Assembly (NCBI GenBank): GCA_035559815.1 | Contig: DATMAT010000023.1 | Coordinates: forward strand, 62,001-126,000 | Direction of reading: 5' to 3' | Length of the DNA: 64,000 nucleotides | Origin: Thermodesulfobacteriota bacterium | Lineage (GTDB): Bacteria > Desulfobacterota_D > UBA1144 > Nemesobacterales > CSP1-2 | Part shown: piece after piece, positions 17,682 to 28,007 of the stretch | Layout of the letters: every line of letters begins with the position of its first letter | Numbering within the stretch: the first letter of the stretch is position 1 | Translations under genes and position numbers: made by a program | Notes under the pieces: model-generated | Databases searched by the model: none | Told to the model about the DNA's origin: nothing | What the model saw: only the letters and a program-made list of their open reading frames with translations

Positions 17682-19142
17682 ATGGATTTACCGTTTCATA
17701 CGATCAGGGAAATTTCAGACTTGATCCAGAAAAAAGAGGTATCCCCGGTCGAGCTGGCCGAAGCGGTCATAAAAAGAATAGAAGAGGTTGATATTAGGGT
17801 AAATTCCTATATAACCACACTCAAGGATGAGGCCATAAGTTCGGCGAAGGAAGCAGAGGATCTCATTTCCTCGGGTAAATATAAAGGACCGCTCCATGGA
17901 GTTCCGATTGGACTCAAGGACATCTTTTGCATGAAAGGAGTAAAAACAACGTGCGGCTCTAAAATTCTGGAGAACTTCATCTCTCCTTATGATGCCACGG
18001 TCACTCAGAAACTTAAAGAAGCGGGGGCGGTAATTCTAGGAAAAAACAACATGGATGAGTTTGCTATGGGCTCATCAACGGAAAACTCCTATTTCGGGCC
18101 CACCAGAAATCCCTGGGACCTAGAGCGGGTTCCCGGTGGTTCAAGCGGCGGTTCTGCCGCGGCGGTTTCTTCCTCTCTTTGTTTCGCATCTATCGGAACC
18201 GATACCGGCGGTTCCATAAGACAGCCGGCGGCACTCTGCGGGATCGTTGGAATCAAGCCTACCTACGGAAGAGTAAGCAGGTTTGGGATGATCGCATTTG
18301 CCTCTTCCCTAGACCAGGCTGGCCCCTTGACTAAGACCGTAGAGGATGCTGCTCTTATCCTGAACGTGATATCGGGAAAAGATTCTAGAGATTCAACTTC
18401 TGTTAATATTCCGGTCCCTGATTACACTACGCATATAAGGGATGATATCAAGGGTGTTAAGGTCGGCGTTCCCAAGGAGTATTTTATAGAGGGGATTGAT
18501 GCCGAGATAGAGAAAGAGGTGCGAAAGGCAATTGCTCTCATCGAGGATTTGGGCGCGAAAGTGGAGGAAATTTCTCTTCCTCACACCCGATATGCCGTCT
18601 CTGCTTATTACATACTTGCTCCCTCTGAGGCCAGCTCAAATTTGGCCCGGTATGACGGGGTGAAGTACGGCTTTCGGGTCTCCGATGCCCGGTCTCTCAT
18701 GGATATGTACGTCAGAACTAGGGCTCGGGGTTTTGGCAACGAGGTTAAAAGGAGGATAATGATCGGGACCTATGCCCTTTCTTCGGGATATTATGATGCG
18801 TATTATCTAAAAGCTCAGAGGGTGAGAACGTTGATCAGGAGGGATTTTGAGGAGGCTTTTAAGAGGGTAGATGTGATTGTGACCCCGACGTCGCCAGAAG
18901 CCGCTTTCAAAATCGGTGAGAAATCAGATGACCCGCTTAAGATGTATCTTTCAGACATTTTCACAATACCGTGCAATCTGGCTGGTCTTCCCGGTATCTC
19001 CATTCCTTGCGGGTTTACTTCCGGCGGATTGCCAATAGGCCTTCAGATTCTGGGAAAGCCATTTGATGAAGAAACAATTCTTAGAGTAGCCTATAATTAT
19101 GAGCTTCATACGAATTGGAAGGAAAAAAGACCCCCGATTTAA
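17682..19142 (+). CDS. gatA: Asp-tRNA(Asn)/Glu-tRNA(Gln) amidotransferase subunit A
   Basis: GatA is the amidase subunit that releases ammonia from glutamine. The 486 residues show the amidase signature: catalytic Lys in [27 protein letters not shown], and the Ser-cis-Ser/Lys triad region [15 protein letters not shown] with [16 protein letters not shown]. The ATG has AAGGAG eleven bases upstream. Together with gatC just before it and gatB at 2317 it completes the trimer. Confidence 0.97.
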   Translation: MDLPFHTIREISDLIQKKEVSPVELAEAVIKRIEEVDIRVNSYITTLKDEAISSAKEAEDLISSGKYKGPLHGVPIGLKDIFCMKGVKTTCGSKILENFISPYDATVTQKLKEAGAVILGKNNMDEFAMGSSTENSYFGPTRNPWDLERVPGGSSGGSAAAVSSSLCFASIGTDTGGSIRQPAALCGIVGIKPTYGRVSRFGMIAFASSLDQAGPLTKTVEDAALILNVISGKDSRDSTSVNIPVPDYTTHIRDDIKGVKVGVPKEYFIEGIDAEIEKEVRKAIALIEDLGAKVEEISLPHTRYAVSAYYILAPSEASSNLARYDGVKYGFRVSDARSLMDMYVRTRARGFGNEVKRRIMIGTYALSSGYYDAYYLKAQRVRTLIRRDFEEAFKRVDVIVTPTSPEAAFKIGEKSDDPLKMYLSDIFTIPCNLAGLPGISIPCGFTSGGLPIGLQILGKPFDEETILRVAYNYELHTNWKEKRPPI

Positions 19143-19157
19143 AGCTGGATGGATGAT

Positions 19158-19225
19158 GCAGGATACAAGATGCAAGTAACAACTTCATGAATCGTGCGTC
19201 ATGTATGATGCGTCGTTTTATTCGT
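19158..19225. repeat. Interspersed repeat GATACAAGATGCAA (copy 1)
   Basis: The run starting GATACAAGATGCAA and continuing through ATCGTGCGTCATGTAT to CGTTTTATTCGTGT is repeated with point changes at about 20427-20490. In the second copy the ends pair (GGATACAAGATGCA with TGCATCATGTATCC). The two copies bracket the stretch holding the small zinc protein gene and rsmI. Confidence 0.72.
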
Positions 19226-19239
19226 GTAAATTAGTGTTT

Positions 19240-19271
19240 ACCCCATGAGATGGTATAAAACTATCTCATGG
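19240..19271. repeat. Perfect hairpin ahead of small zinc protein gene
   Basis: CCCCATGAGAT and ATCTCATGGGG form an 11-bp stem extended by three further pairs (one G-T), leaving a 5-base loop. It lies about 35 bases upstream of the ATG at 19308 and could be a leader structure or another repeat. Confidence 0.6.
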
Positions 19272-19307
19272 GGTGAATTCGTGGCTAAGTGTTTATTGGG
19301 AGGAAGC

Positions 19308-19481
19308 ATGTCAGAGAAAAAGAGAGTTTGCATGATTTGTGGAAAACCTTCGGAGGTCTCGATTTGCGATTCCTGCAAGGCCCAGATCCAGGGCGAGGCG
19401 ATTGAAAAGAAGCAAAAGATTGAGAGAGAAGTAAGAATCGGCCCAGAGATGGAGAAAGAGAAGAAAAAAAAGAAAGAGTAG
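19308..19481 (+). CDS. Small zinc-ribbon-like protein
   Basis: This 57-residue protein starts at the ATG at 19308, which has GGGAGGAAG just upstream; a longer frame from 19245 reads through the hairpin and is unlikely. Two CxxC motifs (CMICGKPSE and ICDSCKAQ) should bind one zinc ion; the tail is a charged helix ending in a Lys/Glu run. The stop codon lies at the edge of an interspersed repeat (19478-19535). Similar small zinc proteins are common in deltaproteobacterial genomes but have no assigned function. Confidence 0.7.
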   Translation: MSEKKRVCMICGKPSEVSICDSCKAQIQGEAIEKKQKIEREVRIGPEMEKEKKKKKE

Positions 19482-19535
19482 GGGCAACCCTTGTGATTGC
19501 CCATTGAAGGGCAAATACCAAAGATTTGCCCTTAC
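19478..19535. repeat. Interspersed repeat family GTAGGGG (copy 2)
   Basis: GTAGGGGCAACCCTTGTGATT begins the unit, which has two hairpins (GGGCAA/TTGCCC-type and GGGCAAAT/ATTTGCCC). It matches 9577-9640 in order, spacing and loop positions. The stop of the small zinc protein gene (TAG) is made by its first bases, and its right end touches the rsmI stop. Confidence 0.75.
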
Positions 19536-20375
19536 TCAAACTTTCCCCCAAACCTTAAGCGCTTCCTTGTAAACCTTGCTTTTAGAAACCTTACATTTTT
19601 GTGAGACTTCTTTGACAGAATCCTTTAAGGTGAATCCTTTATCTTTACAGGTTTTAAGCTGATCTTTTATAATGTCGGAAGAGGCTTCTTTTTCTTCATC
19701 GCTTCTACCCTCTACCACAATCGTAAATTCCCCTTTTAATTTATTCCTTTCCTCTAGTATCTTGACCACCTTACTAATACTTCCCTTCACCGATTCCTCA
19801 AACATCTTGGTAAGCTCCCGGCTTACGGAGACCTGTCTGTCTCCTAGAACTTCGAGGATACCCTTTAGAGTTTCTAGGATTCTATTAGGAGATTCATAGA
19901 ATATGAGTGTCTCCGTGTGTTCCCGGATCTCTTCCAGGAATTCCCTTCTTTTTTTGCTAGATTTAGGAAGAAATCCGAAAAAGGCAAAGCTTGATGTGGG
20001 AAGCCCAGACACGCTAAGCGCGGCTATTGCTGCCGATGGGCCGGGCACCGGAATTACCTCGATGCCCTTTTCCGAGGCGAGCTTTACCAGTCTATATCCC
20101 GGGTCTGAAACCCCCGGCGTTCCGGCGTCTGAGACCAAAGCGACGTTTTTCCCGGATTCTAAGAGCGCTACAAGTTCCTCTGCCTTTTCTATCTCGTTAT
20201 GCTCGTGATAGCTGGTCAGCGGCTTCAGTATTTGATGATGGAAAATGAGCTTTTTTGTAACCCTAGTATCCTCGCAAGCGATAATGTCCACTTCCCTTAA
20301 AATCCTCAGCGCTCGGAATGTTATATCCTCAAGGTTGCCTATAGGGGTAGATACGATATAAAGTTTGCCTTTCAT
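19536..20375 (-). CDS. rsmI: 16S rRNA (cytidine(1402)-2'-O)-methyltransferase
   Basis: RsmI methylates the ribose of C1402 in the decoding centre of 16S rRNA with SAM. The 279 residues begin GKLYIVSTPIGNLEDITFRAL and continue IIACEDTRVTKKL, ALVSDAGTPGVSDPGYRLV and IPVPGPSAAIAALSVSGLP, the tetrapyrrole-methylase-fold motifs of this family. The C-terminal 45 residues form a helical, KSKVYKEAL-containing tail as in other RsmI. It is a single gene bracketed by repeat elements. Confidence 0.96.
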   Translation of the reverse strand: MKGKLYIVSTPIGNLEDITFRALRILREVDIIACEDTRVTKKLIFHHQILKPLTSYHEHNEIEKAEELVALLESGKNVALVSDAGTPGVSDPGYRLVKLASEKGIEVIPVPGPSAAIAALSVSGLPTSSFAFFGFLPKSSKKRREFLEEIREHTETLIFYESPNRILETLKGILEVLGDRQVSVSRELTKMFEESVKGSISKVVKILEERNKLKGEFTIVVEGRSDEEKEASSDIIKDQLKTCKDKGFTLKDSVKEVSQKCKVSKSKVYKEALKVWGKV

Positions 20376-20426
20376 TTGTTGAAATGATTAGCCACGAGAG
20401 TAAACAAACATAAATCAATATAGTAA

Positions 20427-20490
20427 GGATACAAGATGCAAAATAGTCATGCATCGTGCATCATGTATCCTGTATCGTTTTATTCACGTT
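20427..20490. repeat. Interspersed repeat GATACAAGATGCAA (copy 2)
   Basis: This is the second copy of the element at 19158. It is nested inside a wider inverted pair: TTAGCCACGA near 20390 and TTCGCGGCTTAA near 20492. The outer arm type (GCCACGAAG-like) recurs between traL and traE at 57732. Confidence 0.7.
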
Positions 20491-20540
20491 CATTCGCGGC
20501 TTAAAGGTAGAAGCTTAGAAAATAGACCTATTTTAAAAGC

Positions 20541-20626
<86 letters not shown>

Positions 20627-20929
20627 GTAACCAGAACTTTAGCATTTTACTCAAATAAGGGATTACGGCTACATCCGGGTAAAGATAATTCTACACCAGC
20701 CCCTATGAGGCTTCAAGGAAAGCACCATTTGAGCCAAGCTTAAAATCCAATATTTATTCTTTGTTTATGTGGGTAGCTTTACTTATTGGGTGTTACCCGG
20801 AGAGTCGGAGTTTAAACGTTTTGGCTGGAGGATAAAAATTAAAAACCTGCCCTCCCTTCTTTTATTCAATAAAAAAGCAAATAGCAATACGTTTGCTTTT
20901 GAAGATTACTTGTGCTCTGTACTCGAATC
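20627..20929. other. Intergenic stretch holding a minus-strand terminator
   Basis: About 300 bases between tRNA-Ser and a small minus-strand gene. Apart from the tRNA upstream region and the terminator at 20871-20900 nothing recognisable is present. A frame of 91 codons across 20769-21044 runs through the terminator and antisense to the small gene and is rejected. Confidence 0.6.
20871..20900 (-). terminator. Rho-independent terminator of the small gene
   Basis: On the minus strand AAAAGCAAA and TTTGCTTTT pair over a 10-base loop and the transcript continues with further T residues (six T in a row ending the stem). It lies 30 bases after the stop of the 57-residue gene. Confidence 0.6.
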
Positions 20930-21103
20930 TCAGTTGCTGTGGGGATGCTTCCTGGTAACTATGCTTCTGGTTAGCAGGATTTCATTCTCTTGGAGGTCCT
21001 CATCCATTTCTTCTGAAGTACCCTTCTCGAAGGATTTGTCGTAATCGACAAAAGTAAGATAATGATCCCATAATCTGGTATCAATATCGTTATTATCTAT
21101 CAT
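20930..21103 (-). CDS. Small acidic protein, function unknown
   Basis: A 57-codon gene starting at the ATG at 21103 and reading MIDNNDIDTRLWDHYLTFVD at the N-terminus, with an acidic middle (EEMDEDLQEN) and a basic end (RKHPHSN). A strong GAGAGGGGGTGAAG ribosome-binding site, a TATAAT -10 box and a downstream terminator all sit in the right places. I do not recognise the family. The concerted signals make expression likely despite the short length. Confidence 0.7.
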   Translation of the reverse strand: MIDNNDIDTRLWDHYLTFVDYDKSFEKGTSEEMDEDLQENEILLTRSIVTRKHPHSN

Positions 21104-21139
21104 TTTACTTCACCCCCTCTCCGCTGATTCCCTGCTTCT

Positions 21140-21169
21140 ATTATATCATTTGTCGATCACCAATTCCAA
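21140..21169 (-). promoter_or_regulatory. Sigma-70-type promoter for the small acidic protein
   Basis: On the minus strand TTGGAA (21164-21169) is followed after 18 bases by a consensus TATAAT (21140-21145), about 37 bases ahead of the ATG. Confidence 0.55.
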
Positions 21170-21298
21170 CTAATTTTTACAATAAGAGGGCGAAAGTGAA
21201 GATTGTGATAGTTCAATTGTCTAAGTGGTTTTAGAACTTGCTTTTTTCTTATTTTCTTATATTTTTATTGCCTTTATTAAAAATCTGAGGAGATAGAG

Positions 21299-21511
21299 AT
21301 GGAAGAGGAAATAGTGCTATACTGCACCCGGTGCGGAAAGCTGTTCAATGTATCCCAGGTAGAGAACAAGAACTTGAGGCAGTCGATATGCGATAGTATC
21401 TGGGAAGTAACCGATTTTGCCAAGCACTTTAAGTGCTGGCATTGCTTACAAATAAGAGAACTTGACCCATATGAAAGGCCTGATCGATTTGAGGTAGATA
21501 GCAATGTCTAA
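21299..21511 (+). CDS. Small zinc-knuckle protein
   Basis: This 70-residue protein has two CxxC pairs (YCTRCGKLF near the start and FKCWHCLQI in the middle) which together can bind one zinc ion, an acidic N-terminus and an Asp/Glu-rich C-terminus. The ATG has GAGGAG about eight bases upstream. It resembles conserved short zinc proteins of unknown role. It is divergent from the 57-residue acidic gene. Confidence 0.7.
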   Translation: MEEEIVLYCTRCGKLFNVSQVENKNLRQSICDSIWEVTDFAKHFKCWHCLQIRELDPYERPDRFEVDSNV

Positions 21512-21943
21512 CTAAGGTTTTATTAAATGCTTAATACCAAAGTAGTAGAAATTCCTGAAGAATTAGCTTTTTTTCGTCCCAAAAATCAACCTTGACTTGG
21601 CGTCAGTAATTTGATTTCATTATGAATAGTATCAAGGATTCCTCATCCTCCACGACCCTTTCTCTCTGAGGGAAGATCGACAGCCGTCGATCTTCCCTCT
21701 TTATATTTTTACAGGGTTGTTTTTACTAAATAAAGTTGTTAAATCTCTAAGAAAGAAACCAGATAAATTACATTCTAGATTTTTCTTTTTCCGGGCTTGA
21801 TTTAAGCGAGAACGAGCGGGATTTTTGTAATGATTGAAAGAGTACAGGCATGAGATTGCCGGGTATGGTAACTTGAAATGCGGTTTTTTTTATGTTATCT
21901 AAATCTAGTTTAACCGAATTTTAATAAGAGCCAGGAGGGATTG
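21512..21943. other. Gap ahead of rpsB with a strong terminator
   Basis: About 430 bases. It contains the terminator at 21668-21711; downstream of it is the AT-rich promoter and leader region of the rpsB operon, where I cannot pick a convincing -35/-10 pair or a known ribosomal-protein leader structure. Confidence 0.6.
21668..21711 (+). terminator. Strong rho-independent terminator
   Basis: GAGGGAAGATCGAC and GTCGATCTTCCCTC form a perfect 14-bp stem over an AGCC loop, followed by TTTATATTTTT. It should end the transcript of the small zinc-knuckle gene and insulate the rpsB operon. Confidence 0.88.
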
Positions 21944-22839
21944 ATGGCGGAAGAAACTCAAGTTAGTGAAGTTATAAGCATGAAACAACTGCTCGAAGCG
22001 GGCGTTCACTTTGGGCATCAGGTAAGTCACTGGAATCCCAGAATGAAACCATACATATTCGGGAGCAGGAATGGAATCCATATAATAGACCTTCAACAGA
22101 CTGTGACCTTTTTTAAGAAGGCTTATAACTTCGCTAGGGACATTGTTGCCGATGGCGGGGAAGTTTTATTCGTGGGGACAAAAAAGCAAGCTCAAGGGAT
22201 CATTGCCGAAGAAGCAATCAGATGCGGGATGCCCTTCGTCAATACCAGATGGTTGGGTGGTACACTCACCAATTTCAATACGATAAGAGGGAGGGTTGAC
22301 TATCTCCTCGAACTGAAGAAATTGGAGGAGGAGGGGCAGATGGACCTTCTGCCGAAAAACGAAGCCAAGGGGCTAAAGAGGCAGATTCAAAAATTGGAGT
22401 ATCTGTTGAATGGGATAGTCAATATGAGAAGATACCCGGAGGCAATGTTCATCGTCGATGCCAAAAAAGAATATATAGCCGTCAGGGAAGCCAGAAAACT
22501 GGGGATTCCGATCATAGCGGTGATAGACACTAATTGCGACCCGTCCAATGCCGATTTTATAATACCCAGTAATGATGATGCTATAAGGGCGATTAAGTTA
22601 TTTGCTTCACGCATTGCTGACGCCTGTATAGAAGGGAAACATATATATGAACAGAGGGTGTTGGCCGGAGAGATAGCTAAGCCAGAGGCGGAACAGGCTC
22701 CATTGATCGTGGAGAGAAAGGTATTCGTGTTCAAGGAATACGGGGAGGATGAGAAGGACAAGGAGTCAACATCGGTGGCGGTATCCGAGGGCCCATCAGA
22801 AGCCGACTACCAGGAGACTTTCGAGGAGGAATCTGAATA

Positions 22840-22840
<1 letters not shown>
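21944..22840 (+). CDS. rpsB: 30S ribosomal protein S2
   Basis: RpsB opens [20 protein letters not shown] and has the signature [34 protein letters not shown] and [15 protein letters not shown]. At 298 residues it is longer than usual because of an acidic C-terminal tail after about residue 235. GGAGGG precedes the ATG at 21944, which is preferred over the TTG three bases earlier. It heads the classic rpsB-tsf-pyrH-frr operon; its stop overlaps the tsf start by one base. Confidence 0.98.
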
Positions 22841-24185
<1,345 letters not shown>

Positions 24186-24189
24186 GGAG

Positions 24190-24762
24190 ATGAGCGAGGA
24201 CAAAAGCATTAATGATATTCTGGAAGATGCAAAAAAAAGGATGGCTAAGTCCATAAGCGTACTCGAGTCGGAACTAGCTAAGGTGAGAACGGGTAGAGCC
24301 TCTACCGCGCTTGTCGATCATATAAAAGTTGATTACTATGGGACGCAAACACCTGTAAGTCAAATGGCCACCGTTTCTGTCCCGGAATCTAGGACTATAG
24401 TAATTCAACCTTGGGACATCAGTGCGATACCCAATATCGAAAAGGCGATCAGGCAATCTGACCTGGGTATAAATCCGTCCAACGACGGAAAAGTGATAAG
24501 AATAATCATACCGGTGCTCACCGAAGAGAGAAGAAGAGAGTTGGTAAAATACGTGGGTAAGGTAGCCGAAGAGTATAGGATAACTATAAGACAGATAAGG
24601 AAAGACACTAATAATCTAATTAAAGAATTGGAAAAGGAGAAGAAAGTCCCGGAAGACGAAGTAAAAAGAAGCCTCAACAAGATCCAAGAAACTACGGATA
24701 ACTATATTAAAAAGGTAAATGAGATTCTGGAAAGAAAAGAGAAAGAAATCATGGAGTTTTAA
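24190..24762 (+). CDS. frr: Ribosome recycling factor
   Basis: RRF splits post-termination ribosomes with EF-G. The ATG at 24190 (GGTGAGGAG just upstream) gives 190 residues; a GTG at 24178 overlapping pyrH is the alternative. Typical motifs: DAKKRMAKSISVLESELAKVRTGRAS, YYGTQTPVSQMATVSVPESRTIVIQPWD and PVLTEERRRELVKYVGKVAEE. It closes the operon. Confidence 0.97.
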   Translation: MSEDKSINDILEDAKKRMAKSISVLESELAKVRTGRASTALVDHIKVDYYGTQTPVSQMATVSVPESRTIVIQPWDISAIPNIEKAIRQSDLGINPSNDGKVIRIIIPVLTEERRRELVKYVGKVAEEYRITIRQIRKDTNNLIKELEKEKKVPEDEVKRSLNKIQETTDNYIKKVNEILERKEKEIMEF

Positions 24763-24866
24763 TCCCCCTATATTTCTGCATCCCTTGCTAGTATTGCTTT
24801 TGTCTTTTCTAAAATAACCAGTTTTAACTTTTTGTGCTAGAATTAATCAAAAAACCGAGGTAAAAC

Positions 24867-25112
24867 ATGAGAAGTTCCATTGCCAACTTTTTCTCTTACC
24901 TCTTTATGGCATCCGCTTTCGTTTTTTTGATTTCGGCTATTTGCCTACTGGTCATTGTGTTGAGATATTATGGAACTAGTGTGAGCCCTACAGAAATAGA
25001 AGTTGCTTATTACCTGCTTATGTTGCTCATAATAGCTATTATTCTAGGACCTATATCACTTTATATTTCCAATAAGTTAGGCCATTTCACTGGCCGTAAA
25101 GAAGAAGTCTGA
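24867..25112 (+). CDS. Small membrane protein with two transmembrane helices
   Basis: This 81-residue protein has two hydrophobic segments (about residues 11-33 and 45-66) joined by a short polar loop with SPTEIEVAY, and a positively charged end (GRKEEV after KLGHFT). No ribosome-binding site beyond CCGAGG is evident. I do not recognise a family. It lies between frr and the convergent ppdK gene. Confidence 0.65.
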   Translation: MRSSIANFFSYLFMASAFVFLISAICLLVIVLRYYGTSVSPTEIEVAYYLLMLLIIAIILGPISLYISNKLGHFTGRKEEV

Positions 25113-25116
25113 TTGC

Positions 25117-25133
25117 GGCGGTTTCGCCTTTTT
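25117..25133 (+). terminator. Possible short terminator after small membrane protein gene
   Basis: GGCG and CGCC pair over GTTT and are followed by five T. The stem is only four to five bases, so this is tentative. Confidence 0.3.
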
Positions 25134-25199
25134 CATAAATACGAATGCCCTAGCTTGTTCATTATTAGCTCAGGGCTCGAAGAGAGGGTTAAAAGTCAA

Positions 25200-27983
25200 T
25201 CAGGGCTTCCGCTTTAGGGCTGCTCTTGCCGCGGAAAGCCTGGCGATCGGGACGCGGTAGGGCGAGCAACTCACGTAGTCCATACCTACACTTTGGCAGA
25301 ATTCTATAGAGGCGGGATCGCCCCCATGTTCCCCGCAGATACCAACCTTGAGATTATGTCTGGTTTTTTTCCCCCTCTCTATGGCGATCCGGATAAACTC
25401 TCCGACTCCTTTTAAGTCTATGGTGGAGAAAGGATCTTTATCTAGAATCTCTACCTGTTTCCCATTCAGGGTGGTTTTCGTTTCTAGATAGACCTTTATG
25501 AATTTACCCGCATCGTCCCGGGAAAAGGCAAAGGTGGTTTGGGTAAGGTCATTGGTTCCAAAGGAGAAGAATTCCGCTTCGGTGGCTATCTCGTCTGCCG
25601 TTACGGTGGCTCTGGGAACCTCAATCATGGTTCCGACATAGTATTTAATCTTCTTTTTGTACCTCTTCATAACCTCCTCTGCCACATCGACGATTATGTC
25701 CTTCTGGGCTTTAATTTCGGTAAGCATCCCGACGAGAGGAACCATGACCTCCGGTATTACTTTTATTCCCTCGTCGGCGACCTCACATGCGGCCTCCATG
25801 ATGGCGCACGTCTGCATACGGCTGATCTCCGGCATGAGAATGCCCAGTCTACAACCTCGGAGTCCAAGCATGGGGTTAAATTCGTGTAGCTCCTCTACCC
25901 TGGCCAGGAGCCTCCTTTTTTCTTCCACGAGATTTGCATCTCCGTTGGTGAGTTCCAGCTCTCTTATTTCTACCATTAGGTCCTCACGCCTGGGGAGGAA
26001 CTCATGGAGCGGAGGGTCGAGAAGCCTTATGGTTACGGGGTATCCATTCATCTCTCGGAAAAGCCCCTTGAAGTCCTCTTTCTGCATGGGAAGGAGCTTT
26101 TCTAAAAACTCTTCTCTTTCTTTGCTTGTCTTAGCCAGTATCATTCCCTGCATGAGAGGGATTCGATCCTCTGCAAAGAACATGTGCTCGGTACGGCAAA
26201 GACCGATTCCCTGGGCGCCAAATTTTAAGGCTACCTTGGCATCACTGGGTATGTCGGCATTTGTCCTGATGCCCAGTTTTTTGGCTTTATCGGCCCAGCC
26301 AAGAATAGTAGAGAAAATGACATACTTCTCAGAATGCTCTGGCTTGATAGTTCCCTGAATAACTTGAATAACCTCGGAGGGGATTACCGGTATATCGCCG
26401 GCGTACACTTGCCCTTCGAACCCGTCTATGGATATATAATCTCCTTCCTTAACCACAATGTCGTCGACGTGAAAACTTCTATCCTCTTCATTCACGATTA
26501 TTTCCTCTGCTCCTACTATGCAGACCTTGCCCATCTGCCTGCCCACTACGGCCGCATGGCTGGTGCGTCCTCCTCTTGCCGTAAGCACACCCTGGGAAAC
26601 AGCCATGCCGTGAATGTCGTCGGGACTGGTTTCTTTCCTCACCAGGATGACCCGGTCACCGTTTCTGTTCATCTCCACTGCCTTCTCCGCATCCATGGCT
26701 ACACGCCCGGCAGCCGCACCGGGAGAGGCGGCGAGTCCCTTTGCTATATGTCTATAGTTCTTCTTCTGGTTGGGGTCGAATATGGGGAATAGAAACTGCT
26801 CCAGGTGTTCCGGTTCTACCCGGAGGAGAGCTTCTTCTCTCGTAATCAGTTTCTCCCTTACCATGTCGTAAGCTATCTTTCCAGATGCAATGCCCGTTCT
26901 TTTTCCGGACCTGGTCTGGAGCAGGTAGAGTTTTCCGTCTTCGATAGTGAACTCAAAGTCCTGCATATCTCTAAAGTGCTTCTCCAGCATCTTAGCGGTT
27001 CGGGCCAGCTCTTTGTATGTCTTGGGCATTTCACGTTCTAGCGAGTCTATTTGTTTGGGCGTTCTGATCCCGGCAACAACGTCCTCGCCCTGAGCATTCA
27101 TTAGATATTCTGCGTATAGAGTCTTTTCCCCAGTCGCCGGGTCTCTGGTAAAACCGACCCCAGTTCCGGAATTCTCGCCTTTATTACCGAATACCATAGC
27201 TTGTACGTTTACTGCTGTACCCAGGTCGTGGGAAATGCCGTACTGCTTTCTATAAAAAATCGCCCTTGGATTATTCCAAGAGAGAAAAACGGCGTTTATG
27301 GCCATGTCAAGCTGGGCCCGGGGATCTTGCGGGAAATCCCTTTTCGTTTTTTCTTTGACCAGTTGTTTGTACTTGGCTACTACCTCTTTAAGGGCTTCCA
27401 CTCCCAGGTCGATATCCTGTTTAGCTCCGCGCTCTTTTTTGGTCTTGTATAAGATCTTTTCAAAATCCTCTTTCTCGACCTTTAAAACGACGTCGCTAAA
27501 CATTTGAATGAATCTTCTGTAAGCATCCCAGGCGAATCTTGGGTTTCCGGTTTTATCGGCGAGTCCTTGCACGCTCGTATCGTTAAGCCCCAGGTTTAGT
27601 ATGGTGTCCATCATCCCGGGCATGGAGAACCTGGCTCCGGAACGTACCGAGACTAAAAGCGGGTCACCTGTATCCCCGAATTTTTTTCCAGTTATTTTCT
27701 CGAGCTTTCTCAGATTTTCAGCGATTGATTTATTGATATGACCGGGAATTTGCTTTTTATTCTCGTAAAAAATTCGGCAAACCTCGGTCGAGATTGTAAA
27801 ACCCGGAGGAACGGGAATACCGATTCTGGTCATCTCGGCGAGTCCTGCCCCTTTCCCACCAAGCACGTCTTTCATGTTACCTTTGCCGTCTGCTTTTCCA
27901 CTACCGAAGAAATAGACGTACTTCCTGGATATTCCCTTTTTAGTCACAGCTTTACTATTTTCCCTTCGTATAACCTTAGCCAT
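25200..27983 (-). CDS. ppdK: Pyruvate, phosphate dikinase
   Basis: PPDK interconverts pyruvate, ATP and phosphate with PEP, AMP and diphosphate, serving gluconeogenesis or PPi-linked glycolysis. The 927 residues show the N-terminal ATP-grasp domain (GGKGAGLAEMTRIGIPVPPGF, SVRSGARFSMPGMMDTILNLG), the phosphohistidine domain (GGRTSHAAVVGRQMGKVCIVG) and the C-terminal TIM barrel ending GICGEHGGDP and the catalytic Cys in YVSCSPYRVPIARL. Length is normal with a short N-terminal extension. It is 24 bases downstream of glyS, at the end of a trmFO-glyQ-glyS-ppdK run. Confidence 0.98.
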   Translation of the reverse strand: MAKVIRRENSKAVTKKGISRKYVYFFGSGKADGKGNMKDVLGGKGAGLAEMTRIGIPVPPGFTISTEVCRIFYENKKQIPGHINKSIAENLRKLEKITGKKFGDTGDPLLVSVRSGARFSMPGMMDTILNLGLNDTSVQGLADKTGNPRFAWDAYRRFIQMFSDVVLKVEKEDFEKILYKTKKERGAKQDIDLGVEALKEVVAKYKQLVKEKTKRDFPQDPRAQLDMAINAVFLSWNNPRAIFYRKQYGISHDLGTAVNVQAMVFGNKGENSGTGVGFTRDPATGEKTLYAEYLMNAQGEDVVAGIRTPKQIDSLEREMPKTYKELARTAKMLEKHFRDMQDFEFTIEDGKLYLLQTRSGKRTGIASGKIAYDMVREKLITREEALLRVEPEHLEQFLFPIFDPNQKKNYRHIAKGLAASPGAAAGRVAMDAEKAVEMNRNGDRVILVRKETSPDDIHGMAVSQGVLTARGGRTSHAAVVGRQMGKVCIVGAEEIIVNEEDRSFHVDDIVVKEGDYISIDGFEGQVYAGDIPVIPSEVIQVIQGTIKPEHSEKYVIFSTILGWADKAKKLGIRTNADIPSDAKVALKFGAQGIGLCRTEHMFFAEDRIPLMQGMILAKTSKEREEFLEKLLPMQKEDFKGLFREMNGYPVTIRLLDPPLHEFLPRREDLMVEIRELELTNGDANLVEEKRRLLARVEELHEFNPMLGLRGCRLGILMPEISRMQTCAIMEAACEVADEGIKVIPEVMVPLVGMLTEIKAQKDIIVDVAEEVMKRYKKKIKYYVGTMIEVPRATVTADEIATEAEFFSFGTNDLTQTTFAFSRDDAGKFIKVYLETKTTLNGKQVEILDKDPFSTIDLKGVGEFIRIAIERGKKTRHNLKVGICGEHGGDPASIEFCQSVGMDYVSCSPYRVPIARLSAARAALKRKP

Positions 27984-28007
27984 AACCCGAGTTTTCCTCC
28001 TTAACTG

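Noticed and set aside
20769-21044. A 91-codon plus-strand frame
   Set aside because: It is antisense to the better-supported 57-residue gene and passes through that gene's terminator.
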